Of a stretch of 12,635 nucleotides of DNA, positions 1-6,750 are shown piece after piece (the first letter of the stretch is position 1; each line of letters starts with the position of its first letter). This stretch comes from Deltaproteobacteria bacterium. GTDB lineage: Bacteria > Desulfobacterota > DSM-4660 > Desulfatiglandales > Desulfatiglandaceae. The position numbers and the translations under genes were made by a program. Location of the stretch: positions 1 to 12,635 of the forward strand of contig JABGPV010000152.1 of assembly GCA_018644785.1 (NCBI GenBank), in the 5' to 3' direction. The notes below the pieces were generated by a model. That model was not told the origin of the DNA and did not search any database. It saw only the letters and a program-made list of their open reading frames with translations.

Positions 1-192
1 AGAGGGACCACCAAGCTGAAATATTTCGGCATACGTCGGTTTTGGTGGCGTACCCTCTACGGCTTCAATTATTTTTGGTAAAGATCCTAAATATTTCTGC
101 CATTTTCGTCGAGGCTTCCCATCTACCCGCTCACTTTCCTCAGCATAATAATAGGAGATGCCTTTAATTCGCTTGCGAGTCATATATGCCAT
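1..192 (-). CDS. IS1634-type transposase, N-terminal part (cut by window edge)
   Basis: Reading the minus strand from the ATG at 190-192 gives 64 uninterrupted codons to the window edge. The protein starts MAYMTRKRIKGISYYY and continues with a basic stretch (RVDGKPRRKWQKYLGSLP). This layout, a short lead, a K-R-K/G-x-x-Y-Y-Y strand, then a 'V-x-G-K-x-R-x-x-x-x-K-Y-L-G' segment, is typical of the N-terminus of IS1634-family (DDE, IS4 superfamily) transposases. The catalytic DDE domain lies outside the window. A purine-rich GAGAGGG lies about 11 nt upstream of the ATG, and a second ATG at codon 4 is an alternative start. The gene points away from the polysaccharide genes. The family call is from remembered pattern similarity without a database search, and whether the element is intact cannot be seen. 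Confidence 0.8.
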   Translation of the reverse strand, partial: MAYMTRKRIKGISYYYAEESERVDGKPRRKWQKYLGSLPKIIEAVEGTPPKPTYAEIFQLGGPS

Positions 193-225
193 GAAATACG
201 GTACCCTCTCTTCAAAAATTGCTAT

Positions 226-308
226 GTTAGGGGGTACAGATATCACAATATCGTGTATATGTCAATCTATATATGCATTTAGTGTGTTATAAAAGTTAGG
301 GGGTACAG
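226..308. repeat. Two direct copies of a 14-bp IS-end motif
   Basis: GTTAGGGGGTACAG occurs at 226-239 and again, identically and in the same orientation, at 295-308. Read outward to inward on the minus strand it is CTGTACCCCCTAAC. The outer copy is the likely terminal inverted repeat of the IS whose transposase starts at 192. The inner copy is subterminal, 69 bp further in, and would be a second transposase-binding site. The other IS end is not in the window, so the terminal assignment and any target-site duplication cannot be verified. Confidence 0.6.
237..265 (-). promoter_or_regulatory. Possible promoter of the IS1634-type transposase
   Basis: On the minus strand a perfect -35 TTGACA (plus-strand 260-265) is followed after 17 nt by TATCTG (237-242), a weak -10. 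It sits between the two 14-bp IS-end repeats and points at the transposase ATG at 192. The -10 overlaps the inner repeat (226-239), so a protein binding that repeat would cover the promoter. The -35 and spacing are good and the -10 is poor. No experimental support. Confidence 0.4.
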
Positions 309-353
309 CTTAGAACTGTAACCGTCAGAAAGTAAAGGATTTATTTGATTTAG

Positions 354-569
354 GTGAGGTTATTTCGTAAACTCAGGCTAAGTTCGAAGAAAAGACGAAA
401 AAACAATATCGGGACAACATATTTAAGTTCCAGCCGGATCATTGAAGGTGAGGCATTCTGGAACCTACTCGAACTCGGTGGGGCATTTTTTGTTACGTCA
501 TGCGCCGTTGTTCCTAGGAGAGTTCTTGATGTCGTCGGGTGTTTTCGTCCGAACCTTAAGGGGGTCTGA
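354..569 (+). pseudogene. Relic of a family-2 glycosyltransferase (C-terminal core only)
   Basis: The frame starting at GTG 354 encodes a segment around residues 28-70 (RIIEGEAFWNLLE, then FFVTSCAVVPRRVLDVVGCF). This matches the part of GT2 enzymes between the DxD strand and the catalytic ED motif. The same region of the intact GT2 gene downstream reads SGILFDLLL, then LLSSVIIRTRVLKELGGFDE, with the same spacing of the G/LL/F/S/V-VL-G-F positions. The nucleotide-binding N-terminus (DGS, DAD) is absent: the frame is closed upstream by stops at 333 and 351 and the IS end lies at 308. The frame stops at 567-569, just where the ED-W-D-L helix should begin, and I could not find its continuation in another frame. 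I read it as a remnant left by IS insertion and deletion. A short unrelated ORF is the alternative. Confidence 0.6.
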
Positions 570-604
570 AAACAGAATCAGGAATTTCCTGAAGGATCCC
601 CCCC
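560..604. repeat. Nested inverted repeat at the end of the GT2 relic
   Basis: A perfect 15-nt palindrome, TCAGGAATTTCCTGA (578-592; 7-bp arms, single central T), is enclosed by G5 at 560-564 and C7 at 598-604. The enclosing pair GGGGGTC/GATCCCCC matches except for one bulged T. It begins exactly where recognisable glycosyltransferase homology stops. It is followed by AAGTAG rather than a U-run, so it is not a typical intrinsic terminator. It may be a small mobile-element end or recombination scar. Function unknown. Confidence 0.45.
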
Positions 605-662
605 AAGTAGTTTCGTGAATTACCATTGTTGAGCTGTGTATGAGAAATGAATTAGCTGGCTG

Positions 663-696
663 ATACGGCCGTTCTATTTGGTTAGTGGGGCCGTAT
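663..696. repeat. 8-bp perfect hairpin over the FkbM gene start
   Basis: ATACGGCC (663-670) and GGCCGTAT (689-696) form a perfect 8-bp stem with an 18-nt loop. The GTG at 685-687 lies in the loop, next to the right arm. No U-run follows, so a terminator is unlikely. If the transcript starts upstream, this stem would sit on the ribosome-binding region of the GTG start. It may also be a chance or recombination-derived repeat. Confidence 0.4.
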
Positions 697-1698
697 AGAA
701 CATTTTCGGCCAAGTTTGTAAAAGTAAGGAGAGAAAAAATCAGTCTTATTTCTAATTTTAGCTATAATTTGCAACTTTATGGTCTATGGAAGACTATAGA
801 GTTTGAAATTCGAAATATACTTTTTATATTTAACAAATATGTATTGCGTAAAAGATTTATTAAAAGAAGGATACATAATTACAAAATGTTTCTAAGTCTA
901 GAAACGGGTGGGATATCATACAATCTCTACATGCATGGTAAAAGAGAAGACGATCATAGGGAAATCTTTCTTAGGGAAATAGAAAATGAATATAGGATTC
1001 TTGATATTGGGGCGAATATTGGATATTATGCTTTAATGGAGGCTATTCTTGTAGGAAAGAGGGGTCGGGTTTTCGCCTTTGAACCTGATCAAAGGAATCT
1101 CGAACTTCTCAATGCTAACGTAAAGTTAAATAATTTGAATTCAGTAATATCGATTTATGGCGCAGCGATTTCAAATAGAAGCGGCATGAAAAATCTTGCT
1201 GTCCACGATAGATCAAATCTGAATGTGCTAATAAACAATGATAGGGACTTTTCTGAATATGAATATAGTTTAAAAGTACAAACTTTTGATATATATGAAC
1301 TTTTACAAGAAATAGGGAAGGTGAATTTAATTCGTATGGATATAGAAGGCCATGAAGTAGAAATTCTTGATGGCATAATTCGATTAATAAGAGACGAATC
1401 AAAATTTGTTCCCGAAAAAATTGTATTCGAAGTGCATACGGAATCGTATGATAATAAGAAGCATAACATGCGGAATAAGTTAGTTGAACTTTTTAATAAT
1501 GGGTATCGAATAAAAACCTTGTCTTCTCAAGATGAAGATCAATCTATAATAAAAACATTTGGGTATTTTCCATGGAAATCTACTTTCAGCGATGAACACA
1601 AGAGAGGATTGTATAATAATATCCGTAATGATCATGCATTGGAATTAATTTGTGATACAGGAGGTGTGAGGATTGCTTTGCTTTCCAGGATATTTTAG
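685..1698 (+). CDS. FkbM-family SAM-dependent methyltransferase
   Basis: A 337-residue reading frame with the FkbM methyltransferase core. It has the SAM-binding glycine loop DIGANIG (107-113), the acidic strand-2 end FEPD (132-135) and the family signature MDIEGHE (218-224). Enzymes of this family O-methylate hydroxyls, and in surface-polysaccharide loci they are generally taken to methylate sugars or terminal residues; the substrate here is unknown. The start is uncertain. GTG 685 has no Shine-Dalgarno, and the first in-frame ATG (886) would remove the KRRIHNYKMFL segment, which I judge to be part of the conserved family N-terminus. A strong AAGGAG at 726-731 lies inside the frame. The gene is markedly AT-rich: by hand count 14 of 60 bases are G or C at 1261-1320, against 32 of 60 at 4141-4200 in the amidotransferase gene. 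This suggests separate acquisition. About 140 bp separates it from the next methyltransferase gene. Confidence 0.88.
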   Translation: MGPYRTFSAKFVKVRREKISLISNFSYNLQLYGLWKTIEFEIRNILFIFNKYVLRKRFIKRRIHNYKMFLSLETGGISYNLYMHGKREDDHREIFLREIENEYRILDIGANIGYYALMEAILVGKRGRVFAFEPDQRNLELLNANVKLNNLNSVISIYGAAISNRSGMKNLAVHDRSNLNVLINNDRDFSEYEYSLKVQTFDIYELLQEIGKVNLIRMDIEGHEVEILDGIIRLIRDESKFVPEKIVFEVHTESYDNKKHNMRNKLVELFNNGYRIKTLSSQDEDQSIIKTFGYFPWKSTFSDEHKRGLYNNIRNDHALELICDTGGVRIALLSRIF

Positions 1699-1838
1699 GT
1701 TTTCTTGCAAGAATATGAAGATCGACAAAACGAAAAAATGGATGCTGAACAAAGATCTAAGATCTGGTGATAATTTTTGTCAAATTTCGTTGCCAAAGTT
1801 CTGATTTTGAATTTTTTCGGAATATTCAAAGGCATCTT

Positions 1839-2627
1839 ATGATCATAAATGATTACAATCATTTTTATAATAACAGTTATCATGAAAAATGCCAGGGCGG
1901 GGATGTTTTGCGTACGGATAGGTGGGTTCAATTCATAAAACCAGAACCAGCAAATATGAAAATTTTGGATATAGGTTGTGGGCCAGGCGAACATATTAAA
2001 GCATGGCTGAAGAATAACGAAGTTCATGGAGTCGATATTGTTGATGAGTACTTAAATAGTTCTGAGAAAAATGGGTATTTCATACATAAGTGCAATTGCG
2101 AAGAATGCGACTTACCATTTCATGATGAATGTTTTGATATTGTCGTTTGTACAGATGTATTTGAACATTTATTTAACCCTCAAAAGGTAATAGAAAATAT
2201 TCATAGAGTGACCAAAATAGGTGGCTTGCTTCTAGCCAGTGTTCCAAACCACTTTCATCTACAGCAATGTGTTTCCATGGTTAAGGGGAATGGAATTATC
2301 CTTAAATGGTCAAGTCACCAGAGATTTGATGTTTGGGACTATTTTCATATTCGATTTTTCACATCCAGATCTTTTGAAAAATTTATTGAAAAAGCGGATT
2401 TCAGAATCAAAGAAAAACTTTATGATAACTTTTTGTCTGACATGCCATATGTTTTTCCCGGAAAAATCCCCTGGAAACTCCAATATCTTTTTTATATTTC
2501 CCTAAAGAGGGCCTTTTTTCAAAAATACCCGGATCTTTTTGTTTCAGATTTCCCTATCATTGCAGAAAAAGTCTCCACCTCCGGTGCTAACCACCTAGAA
2601 ATGGGGAGAAGTATGCCCGGAAGCTGA
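1839..2627 (+). CDS. Class I SAM-dependent methyltransferase
   Basis: A 262-residue protein from ATG 1839. That start is preferred over the in-frame GTG at 1767 because AAAGG lies 8 nt upstream and the protein then opens with MIINDYNHFYNNSYHE, typical of glycan-locus methyltransferases. Motif I is DIGCGPG (44-50), followed by the acidic residue of GVDI (64-67). The DLPFHDECFDIVVC...VFEHL segment is motif II/III of the Methyltransf_11 type, with the usual 'I...HRV.K.GG.L..SVPN' strand after it. The C-terminal third is aromatic and lysine-rich with no clear membrane span. It probably methylates a sugar, a nucleotide sugar or a lipid-linked intermediate; the substrate cannot be read from sequence. 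Like the FkbM gene before it, it is AT-rich, and the pair looks like one compositional block. It ends 188 bp before the next gene, and I see no terminator between. Confidence 0.87.
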   Translation: MIINDYNHFYNNSYHEKCQGGDVLRTDRWVQFIKPEPANMKILDIGCGPGEHIKAWLKNNEVHGVDIVDEYLNSSEKNGYFIHKCNCEECDLPFHDECFDIVVCTDVFEHLFNPQKVIENIHRVTKIGGLLLASVPNHFHLQQCVSMVKGNGIILKWSSHQRFDVWDYFHIRFFTSRSFEKFIEKADFRIKEKLYDNFLSDMPYVFPGKIPWKLQYLFYISLKRAFFQKYPDLFVSDFPIIAEKVSTSGANHLEMGRSMPGS

Positions 2628-2815
2628 AAAGGGCATATTGTAAGACCCCTGAAACAACGGATAGCGGCGGCAAAAAGGCTGTGTGGGTCGCAATCCAGGC
2701 TCGAAAGTTCTCAGTGTATCCAAATTCTCTTGTTTGTCTTTTTCTTTTATATATTTCAGGTTGTTATGCGAACCACGCGGCAGCATAGCGCTCCTCTATT
2801 CTATTTCTTCAGAAA

Positions 2816-3754
2816 ATGCGAATGTTCCCAAATCATTGTATGGTCAGTGTGATAATCCCCACTTTTGACAGCGCCGAATATATCCCTGCTGCCATTGAAA
2901 GCGTTTTGTTTCAAACATATTCCAATATTGAGATAATTGTTATTAATGATGGATCGACTGATAATACCAAGGATATACTGAGGCCTTACCTTAACAAAAT
3001 TGTCTACCTTGAGCAGAAGAATACCGGACCGGCAGCGGCTAGAAACCTTGGAATAGATAAGGCACATGGCGATTTTATTGGTTTTTTAGATGCAGATGAC
3101 GTGTGGATGCCCTCTAAACTGGAAAAGCAACTCAGGAGTCTCCAGCAGGATCCCAAAGCGGGCTTGGTCTATTCGAAATTCGTGGATTTCCATCACCGTT
3201 CAAGGAAAGAACTGGGCGTCTATCCAAGAGAAATGCATTCCGGAATACTGTTTGACCTTTTGCTGACTACTCCCCTGTTGCTCCTTTCCAGCGTAATCAT
3301 CAGGACTCGGGTATTGAAAGAACTGGGTGGGTTTGACGAGGGGCTGACAACGGCCGAAGACACCCACTTGTATCTCAGGATCGCACGGAACTATAGAATC
3401 ATCGGGGTCCCGGAGATATTGGTGAGGAGAAGGATCCATGACCGCAATCTCTCCAACCGGGTGGACGTTGATATCGGCACGCTGTCCTGTCTGGATCGAA
3501 TTGTCCGCTTGTTTCCTGAAACAGACCCAAGAATCTATCGCACCATGGCCATAGCCTACCAAAACAGGGGAAAGGCCATGATGCTGGACTGTTTCCATTC
3601 CGATGCCTATGCCGCCTGCAATCGAACCGCTCGTCGTCTTCTTAGGCTGAGGATATGGGACTCCTCCATCATGTTCTATTTTCTTCTTACCCTCTTTCCC
3701 GGGCCCCTGATCAGTTTTGGACGGTCCATCCGAAAGCGACAGTCCAACGTCTGA
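2816..3754 (+). CDS. Family 2 glycosyltransferase (GT-A fold)
   Basis: A 312-residue protein opening with VSVIIPTFDSAEYIPAAIESVL, the classic GT2 strand 1. It carries NDGSTD (44-49) for nucleotide binding, LDADD (91-95) containing the metal-binding DxD, and ED (181-182), the likely catalytic base region, inside GGFDEGLTTAEDTHLYLRIA. It would transfer a sugar from a nucleotide donor to a lipid-linked glycan at the cytoplasmic face of the inner membrane. Donor and acceptor are unknown. The C-terminal third has a moderately hydrophobic patch (IMFYFLLTLFPGPLI, from about residue 284) that may dock on the membrane. Start choice is open: ATG 2816, 2822 or 2840 (MVSVIIPT), none with a good Shine-Dalgarno; 2840 fits the family best. 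It is 20 bp upstream of the amidotransferase gene, so the two are probably co-transcribed. Confidence 0.92.
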   Translation: MRMFPNHCMVSVIIPTFDSAEYIPAAIESVLFQTYSNIEIIVINDGSTDNTKDILRPYLNKIVYLEQKNTGPAAARNLGIDKAHGDFIGFLDADDVWMPSKLEKQLRSLQQDPKAGLVYSKFVDFHHRSRKELGVYPREMHSGILFDLLLTTPLLLLSSVIIRTRVLKELGGFDEGLTTAEDTHLYLRIARNYRIIGVPEILVRRRIHDRNLSNRVDVDIGTLSCLDRIVRLFPETDPRIYRTMAIAYQNRGKAMMLDCFHSDAYAACNRTARRLLRLRIWDSSIMFYFLLTLFPGPLISFGRSIRKRQSNV

Positions 3755-3762
3755 ATTCAAAT

Positions 3763-3767
3763 GGGAG
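3763..3767 (+). promoter_or_regulatory. Ribosome-binding site fixing the amidotransferase start
   Basis: GGGAG lies 7 nt before ATG 3775. This site, and the need for a cysteine right after the initiator Met, fix the start and rule out the in-frame upstream extension to 3655, which lies inside the preceding glycosyltransferase gene. Confidence 0.65.
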
Positions 3768-3774
3768 CAGCACC

Positions 3775-5637
3775 ATGTGCGGATTTTGTGGTATTTTGAG
3801 GTTCGAAAGGAACTCTGATGTCGATCCATCTCTGATAGCCCGCATGTCGGCCACTCTTACCCACCGGGGCCCCGATGAGGAGGGCATCCATGTGGAAGGA
3901 CAGATCGGTCTAGGCCATCGCAGACTGAGCATAATCGATATTACAGGCGGCCACCAGCCCATGAAATCCCATGCCCATGGGACCTCCCAGGTAATCGTTT
4001 ATAATGGAGAGATTTATAACCACCTAGACCTTCGCAGAAACCTAGAGGGCCTGGGCCATACCTTCAAGACGGCGTCCGACACTGAAGTGCTCCTTACGGC
4101 CTATAAGGAATGGGGCCGCCAGTGTGTGGATCGCCTAAGAGGAATGTTCGCGTTTGCCATATGGGACGAAGATGAAAAGGGCCTTTTCCTTGCCCGGGAC
4201 CGAATTGGGATCAAACCTCTTTATTATTATATGGACAGTGAGGCTTTTGTGTTTGCCTCCGAAGTGAGGGCAATCCTGACCTCTTCCCTGGTCCGCAGCG
4301 AACTGGAAGAGCCCGCGCTGGACGCCTTCCTGACCCTTGGCTACACACCGTGCCCCAAAACCATGTTCAAAGGCATCGTGAAACTCATGCCCGGTTACGC
4401 CATGACCGTAGATGCAAATGGCGCAATGAAGTCAAAGGCCTACTGGAATTTCAACCGGGTTGCGCCGTCCAACCTTACTTTTTCCGATGCCAAAGAAAAA
4501 CTCCAGGAACTGCTGCTGGAATCTGTACGAATACGCCTCATGAGTGAGGTGCCCTTGGGAGTATTCCTTAGCGGAGGACTTGACTCCAGCGCCATTACGG
4601 CGCTCATGCACCAAGTGAGCGGGCAACGGGTGAAGACTTTTTCCGTAGGCTATGAGGGTGAAAATGTTTTGAACGAACTTCCCTTTGCCAGGAAAGTCGC
4701 GAACCTGTTTGAGACCGACCACCACGAATTCATCTTGAAACCCTATGATTTCCTAGATTCCATCCCTCAGATGGTGGAAACAACCGAAGAACCCCTGGTG
4801 GAAATCCCGGCCATCCCCCTATACAAAATCGCCAAAGCCGCCAAACCCTATGCTACCGTACTCTTGTCAGGGGAAGGGAGCGATGAGGTTTTCGGCGGAT
4901 ACGGCCTTTATCAAAAGATGTTGGACATTGGAAATCAATTGCCCCTTCTCAAGCCCATGAAATACTTTCCAGACCGTTTGGCGCCGGGCGACAGGATTAA
5001 AAAATATATTGACTGGTTTTCCAGTCCTCTGCCCGACCGATACCGTGGCACTTCTGCCGATGTAACCGACCGAATTCGGAGATCTTTCTATTCCCCTGAC
5101 TTTCTTGAATATGTGAAGAGAAACCGATATCAGGATAATGCGTTTCATAGGTGGTTCAAGGATGTGGAACGGCGCAACATCTTGTCCCAACTCCTCTATG
5201 TGGATTCTAAAACTTGGCTTCCAAACGACCTGCTCCTGAAAGCGGACAAAATGACAATGGCTGCTTCTGTCGAACTCCGGGTGCCTTTTCTGGATTATAA
5301 AATTGTGGAATTTGCTGCTTCACTGCCTCCGAACTACAAGATAAATAATGGAGAAGGGAAATTCATTTTAAAGAAATTAATGGAGAAATACCTGCCAAAA
5401 GAAATCGTATATCGAAAAAAAATGGGTTTTACTGTCCCTACACAGAAATGGTTTTCGAACGATTTACTGCGACCTGCAAAGGATATCATTTTTAGCAAAC
5501 GACTAATGGATACTGGCTGGTTTCAAAAGAAATATCTGGAAAACATGTTTGAAAGACACCGCAAAAAAAAGGAAGATTACAGCAGGAGAATTTTTTCTCT
5601 TCTGGTTTTATATCACTGGCTCGATATTTATGCGTAG
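3775..5637 (+). CDS. asnB: Asparagine synthase-type glutamine amidotransferase
   Basis: A 620-residue protein with the full AsnB layout. The N-terminal class II glutaminase domain starts MCGFCGI, with Cys2 as nucleophile once Met is removed. It includes THRGPDEEG (29-37), GHRRLSIID (47-55), VYNGEIYNH (75-83) and SDTE (101-104). The C-terminal synthetase domain carries the ATP-pyrophosphatase loop LSGGLDSS (265-272), LSGEGSDEVFGGY (364-376) and, near the end, DKMTMAASVELRVPFLD. All key residues look present, so it should be active: glutamine-derived ammonia amidates an AMP-activated carboxylate. In polysaccharide loci such homologues amidate uronic acids. Here the target could be a uronic acid, a glyceryl group or free aspartate; the locus favours a sugar. 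The gene is GC-richer than the methyltransferase genes, but its last 300 bp drift AT-rich. A 122-bp gap follows. Confidence 0.93.
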   Translation: MCGFCGILRFERNSDVDPSLIARMSATLTHRGPDEEGIHVEGQIGLGHRRLSIIDITGGHQPMKSHAHGTSQVIVYNGEIYNHLDLRRNLEGLGHTFKTASDTEVLLTAYKEWGRQCVDRLRGMFAFAIWDEDEKGLFLARDRIGIKPLYYYMDSEAFVFASEVRAILTSSLVRSELEEPALDAFLTLGYTPCPKTMFKGIVKLMPGYAMTVDANGAMKSKAYWNFNRVAPSNLTFSDAKEKLQELLLESVRIRLMSEVPLGVFLSGGLDSSAITALMHQVSGQRVKTFSVGYEGENVLNELPFARKVANLFETDHHEFILKPYDFLDSIPQMVETTEEPLVEIPAIPLYKIAKAAKPYATVLLSGEGSDEVFGGYGLYQKMLDIGNQLPLLKPMKYFPDRLAPGDRIKKYIDWFSSPLPDRYRGTSADVTDRIRRSFYSPDFLEYVKRNRYQDNAFHRWFKDVERRNILSQLLYVDSKTWLPNDLLLKADKMTMAASVELRVPFLDYKIVEFAASLPPNYKINNGEGKFILKKLMEKYLPKEIVYRKKMGFTVPTQKWFSNDLLRPAKDIIFSKRLMDTGWFQKKYLENMFERHRKKKEDYSRRIFSLLVLYHWLDIYA

Positions 5638-5759
5638 GCCAATATGTCCTGGGGATTTCCCTGATTCAAATTACTTAGCGCTTCCTTCAATTTCCGCTTT
5701 CAGGATTTCCCCAAGTTAATGGCCCTACCGAATTCAGCCAAGTTGACAAAGATAGGCTA

Positions 5760-6746
5760 ATGCCAAAGCTGGTTTCCGTCATCATTCCATCATATAATCG
5801 AAGACATGATATTTGCCGATGTATCAAGTCGGTGCTAACACAAACCTCGGTCTCGTTTGAGATCATTGTTGTCGATGATTGCAGTGAAGATGATACCAGA
5901 ATATTTCTCGATCTCAATTATCCCGACATTCGTCTGATCTCATGTGTTCGGCGCTACGGGCCTTCACATCTTAGGAATCTGGGTTTGAGGAAAGCAGAGG
6001 GGAAATTCATCCTGTTCCTAGACAGCGATGTAGCACTTCCAAGACATGATATCCTATCACGAATGGTTCAAAAGTTATCCCATGACAGGGACATTGGAGA
6101 AATAGGGGGCGAAATTCCAGCGTACCTGAACATTATGAATGAAGCAAGAGGTAAAAGACGAGATTTCTTAGGCAAAAACCACAACGTTATTTCAAAGAAG
6201 GATGAAAAAGCCGAAAATCAGCAAAAAGAATGTACCTACCTCGCCACATGTAATTGCATGGTTCGAAAGGATGTAGCTTTTGAGGTTGGGGGTTTTGACC
6301 CATATTATAAATTTGGTGGGGAAGATGCGGATTTTGGTTTCAATATTTTGAAAAGAGGATATTCCAATAGAGTAAGCTTTGAGTTCGGCATTCATCACCA
6401 TCGGTCAACAATGGGCAGGTATCCCGATGAAACCCTCCGGTATCATCGAACCCGCGTTCGATTAAACCTGAAACATTTTTCGCTTCCTAGAAACCTCGTC
6501 TTCTTCTTCATGGATTTTTTCAGCTTTATCCTGTTTTATCTTGCTTTAGCCCCCAAAATAGTCATCAAGAAGACTAAAAATATCCCATTAGTTCCTGAAA
6601 ACTATTGGGGGGGGTATTATCTGATGAAAGCGTACCTGGAGAACATGCCAAACTATGCGGAACTTAAAAGGTTGAAGGACATCAATTTTTTGCGTGATGA
6701 GGAAATAGAAAAGTTCGAGGCATACACGGCTGAGTATGCAAAGTGA
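5760..6746 (+). CDS. Family 2 glycosyltransferase with C-terminal membrane segment
   Basis: A 328-residue GT2 protein. It has VSVIIPSYNRR (5-15), VVDDCSEDD (37-45), the DxD metal site LDSD (87-90) and FGGEDADFGF (185-194), where ED is the putative base and the D-F-G-F run follows. A histidine cluster (IHHHRSTMGR, 211-220) follows. A hydrophobic stretch at about 246-264 (LVFFFMDFFSFILFYLALA) probably anchors it to the inner membrane. It would add one sugar to a lipid-linked intermediate. It starts 122 bp after the amidotransferase gene and stops 4 bp before the radical SAM start, so it opens the tightly packed block. The start ATG has only AGG 4 nt upstream. Near the C-terminus the codons for Trp283-Gly-Gly form a run of eight G (6607-6614); slippage there would replace the last 44 or so residues. 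Confidence 0.92.
   Translation: MPKLVSVIIPSYNRRHDICRCIKSVLTQTSVSFEIIVVDDCSEDDTRIFLDLNYPDIRLISCVRRYGPSHLRNLGLRKAEGKFILFLDSDVALPRHDILSRMVQKLSHDRDIGEIGGEIPAYLNIMNEARGKRRDFLGKNHNVISKKDEKAENQQKECTYLATCNCMVRKDVAFEVGGFDPYYKFGGEDADFGFNILKRGYSNRVSFEFGIHHHRSTMGRYPDETLRYHRTRVRLNLKHFSLPRNLVFFFMDFFSFILFYLALAPKIVIKKTKNIPLVPENYWGGYYLMKAYLENMPNYAELKRLKDINFLRDEEIEKFEAYTAEYAK
6607..6614 (+). repeat. G8 homopolymer inside the second GT2 gene
   Basis: TATT followed by eight G encodes Tyr-Trp-Gly-Gly at residues 282-285. A one-base slip would frameshift the C-terminal 44 or so residues after the membrane segment. The identical 12-mer recurs in the GT4 gene. G8 is at the short end of tracts known to phase-vary in other bacteria. 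Confidence 0.7.
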
Positions 6747-6750
6747 GTAG

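Noticed and set aside
498..713. 71-residue open frame on the minus strand over the relic region
   Set aside because: No family resemblance found; it crosses the palindrome and the FkbM start and is best explained by chance.
2730..2755. TTGTTT and TATATT upstream of the first GT2 gene
   Set aside because: The spacer is only 14 nt and the -35 match is weak; not enough to call a promoter, though some promoter in 2628-2815 is plausible.
3655..3774. In-frame 40-codon upstream extension of the amidotransferase
   Set aside because: It lies within the end of the preceding GT2 gene, and the enzyme needs Cys directly after the initiator Met, which fits only ATG 3775 with GGGAG upstream.
3200..3829. 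209-residue open frame on the minus strand
   Set aside because: It is opposite the well-supported GT2 gene, contains no recognisable domain, and is explained as an antisense shadow.
5744..5749. Perfect TTGACA 11 bp before the second GT2 start
   Set aside because: A matching -10 would fall inside the coding sequence and none resembling TATAAT is there.
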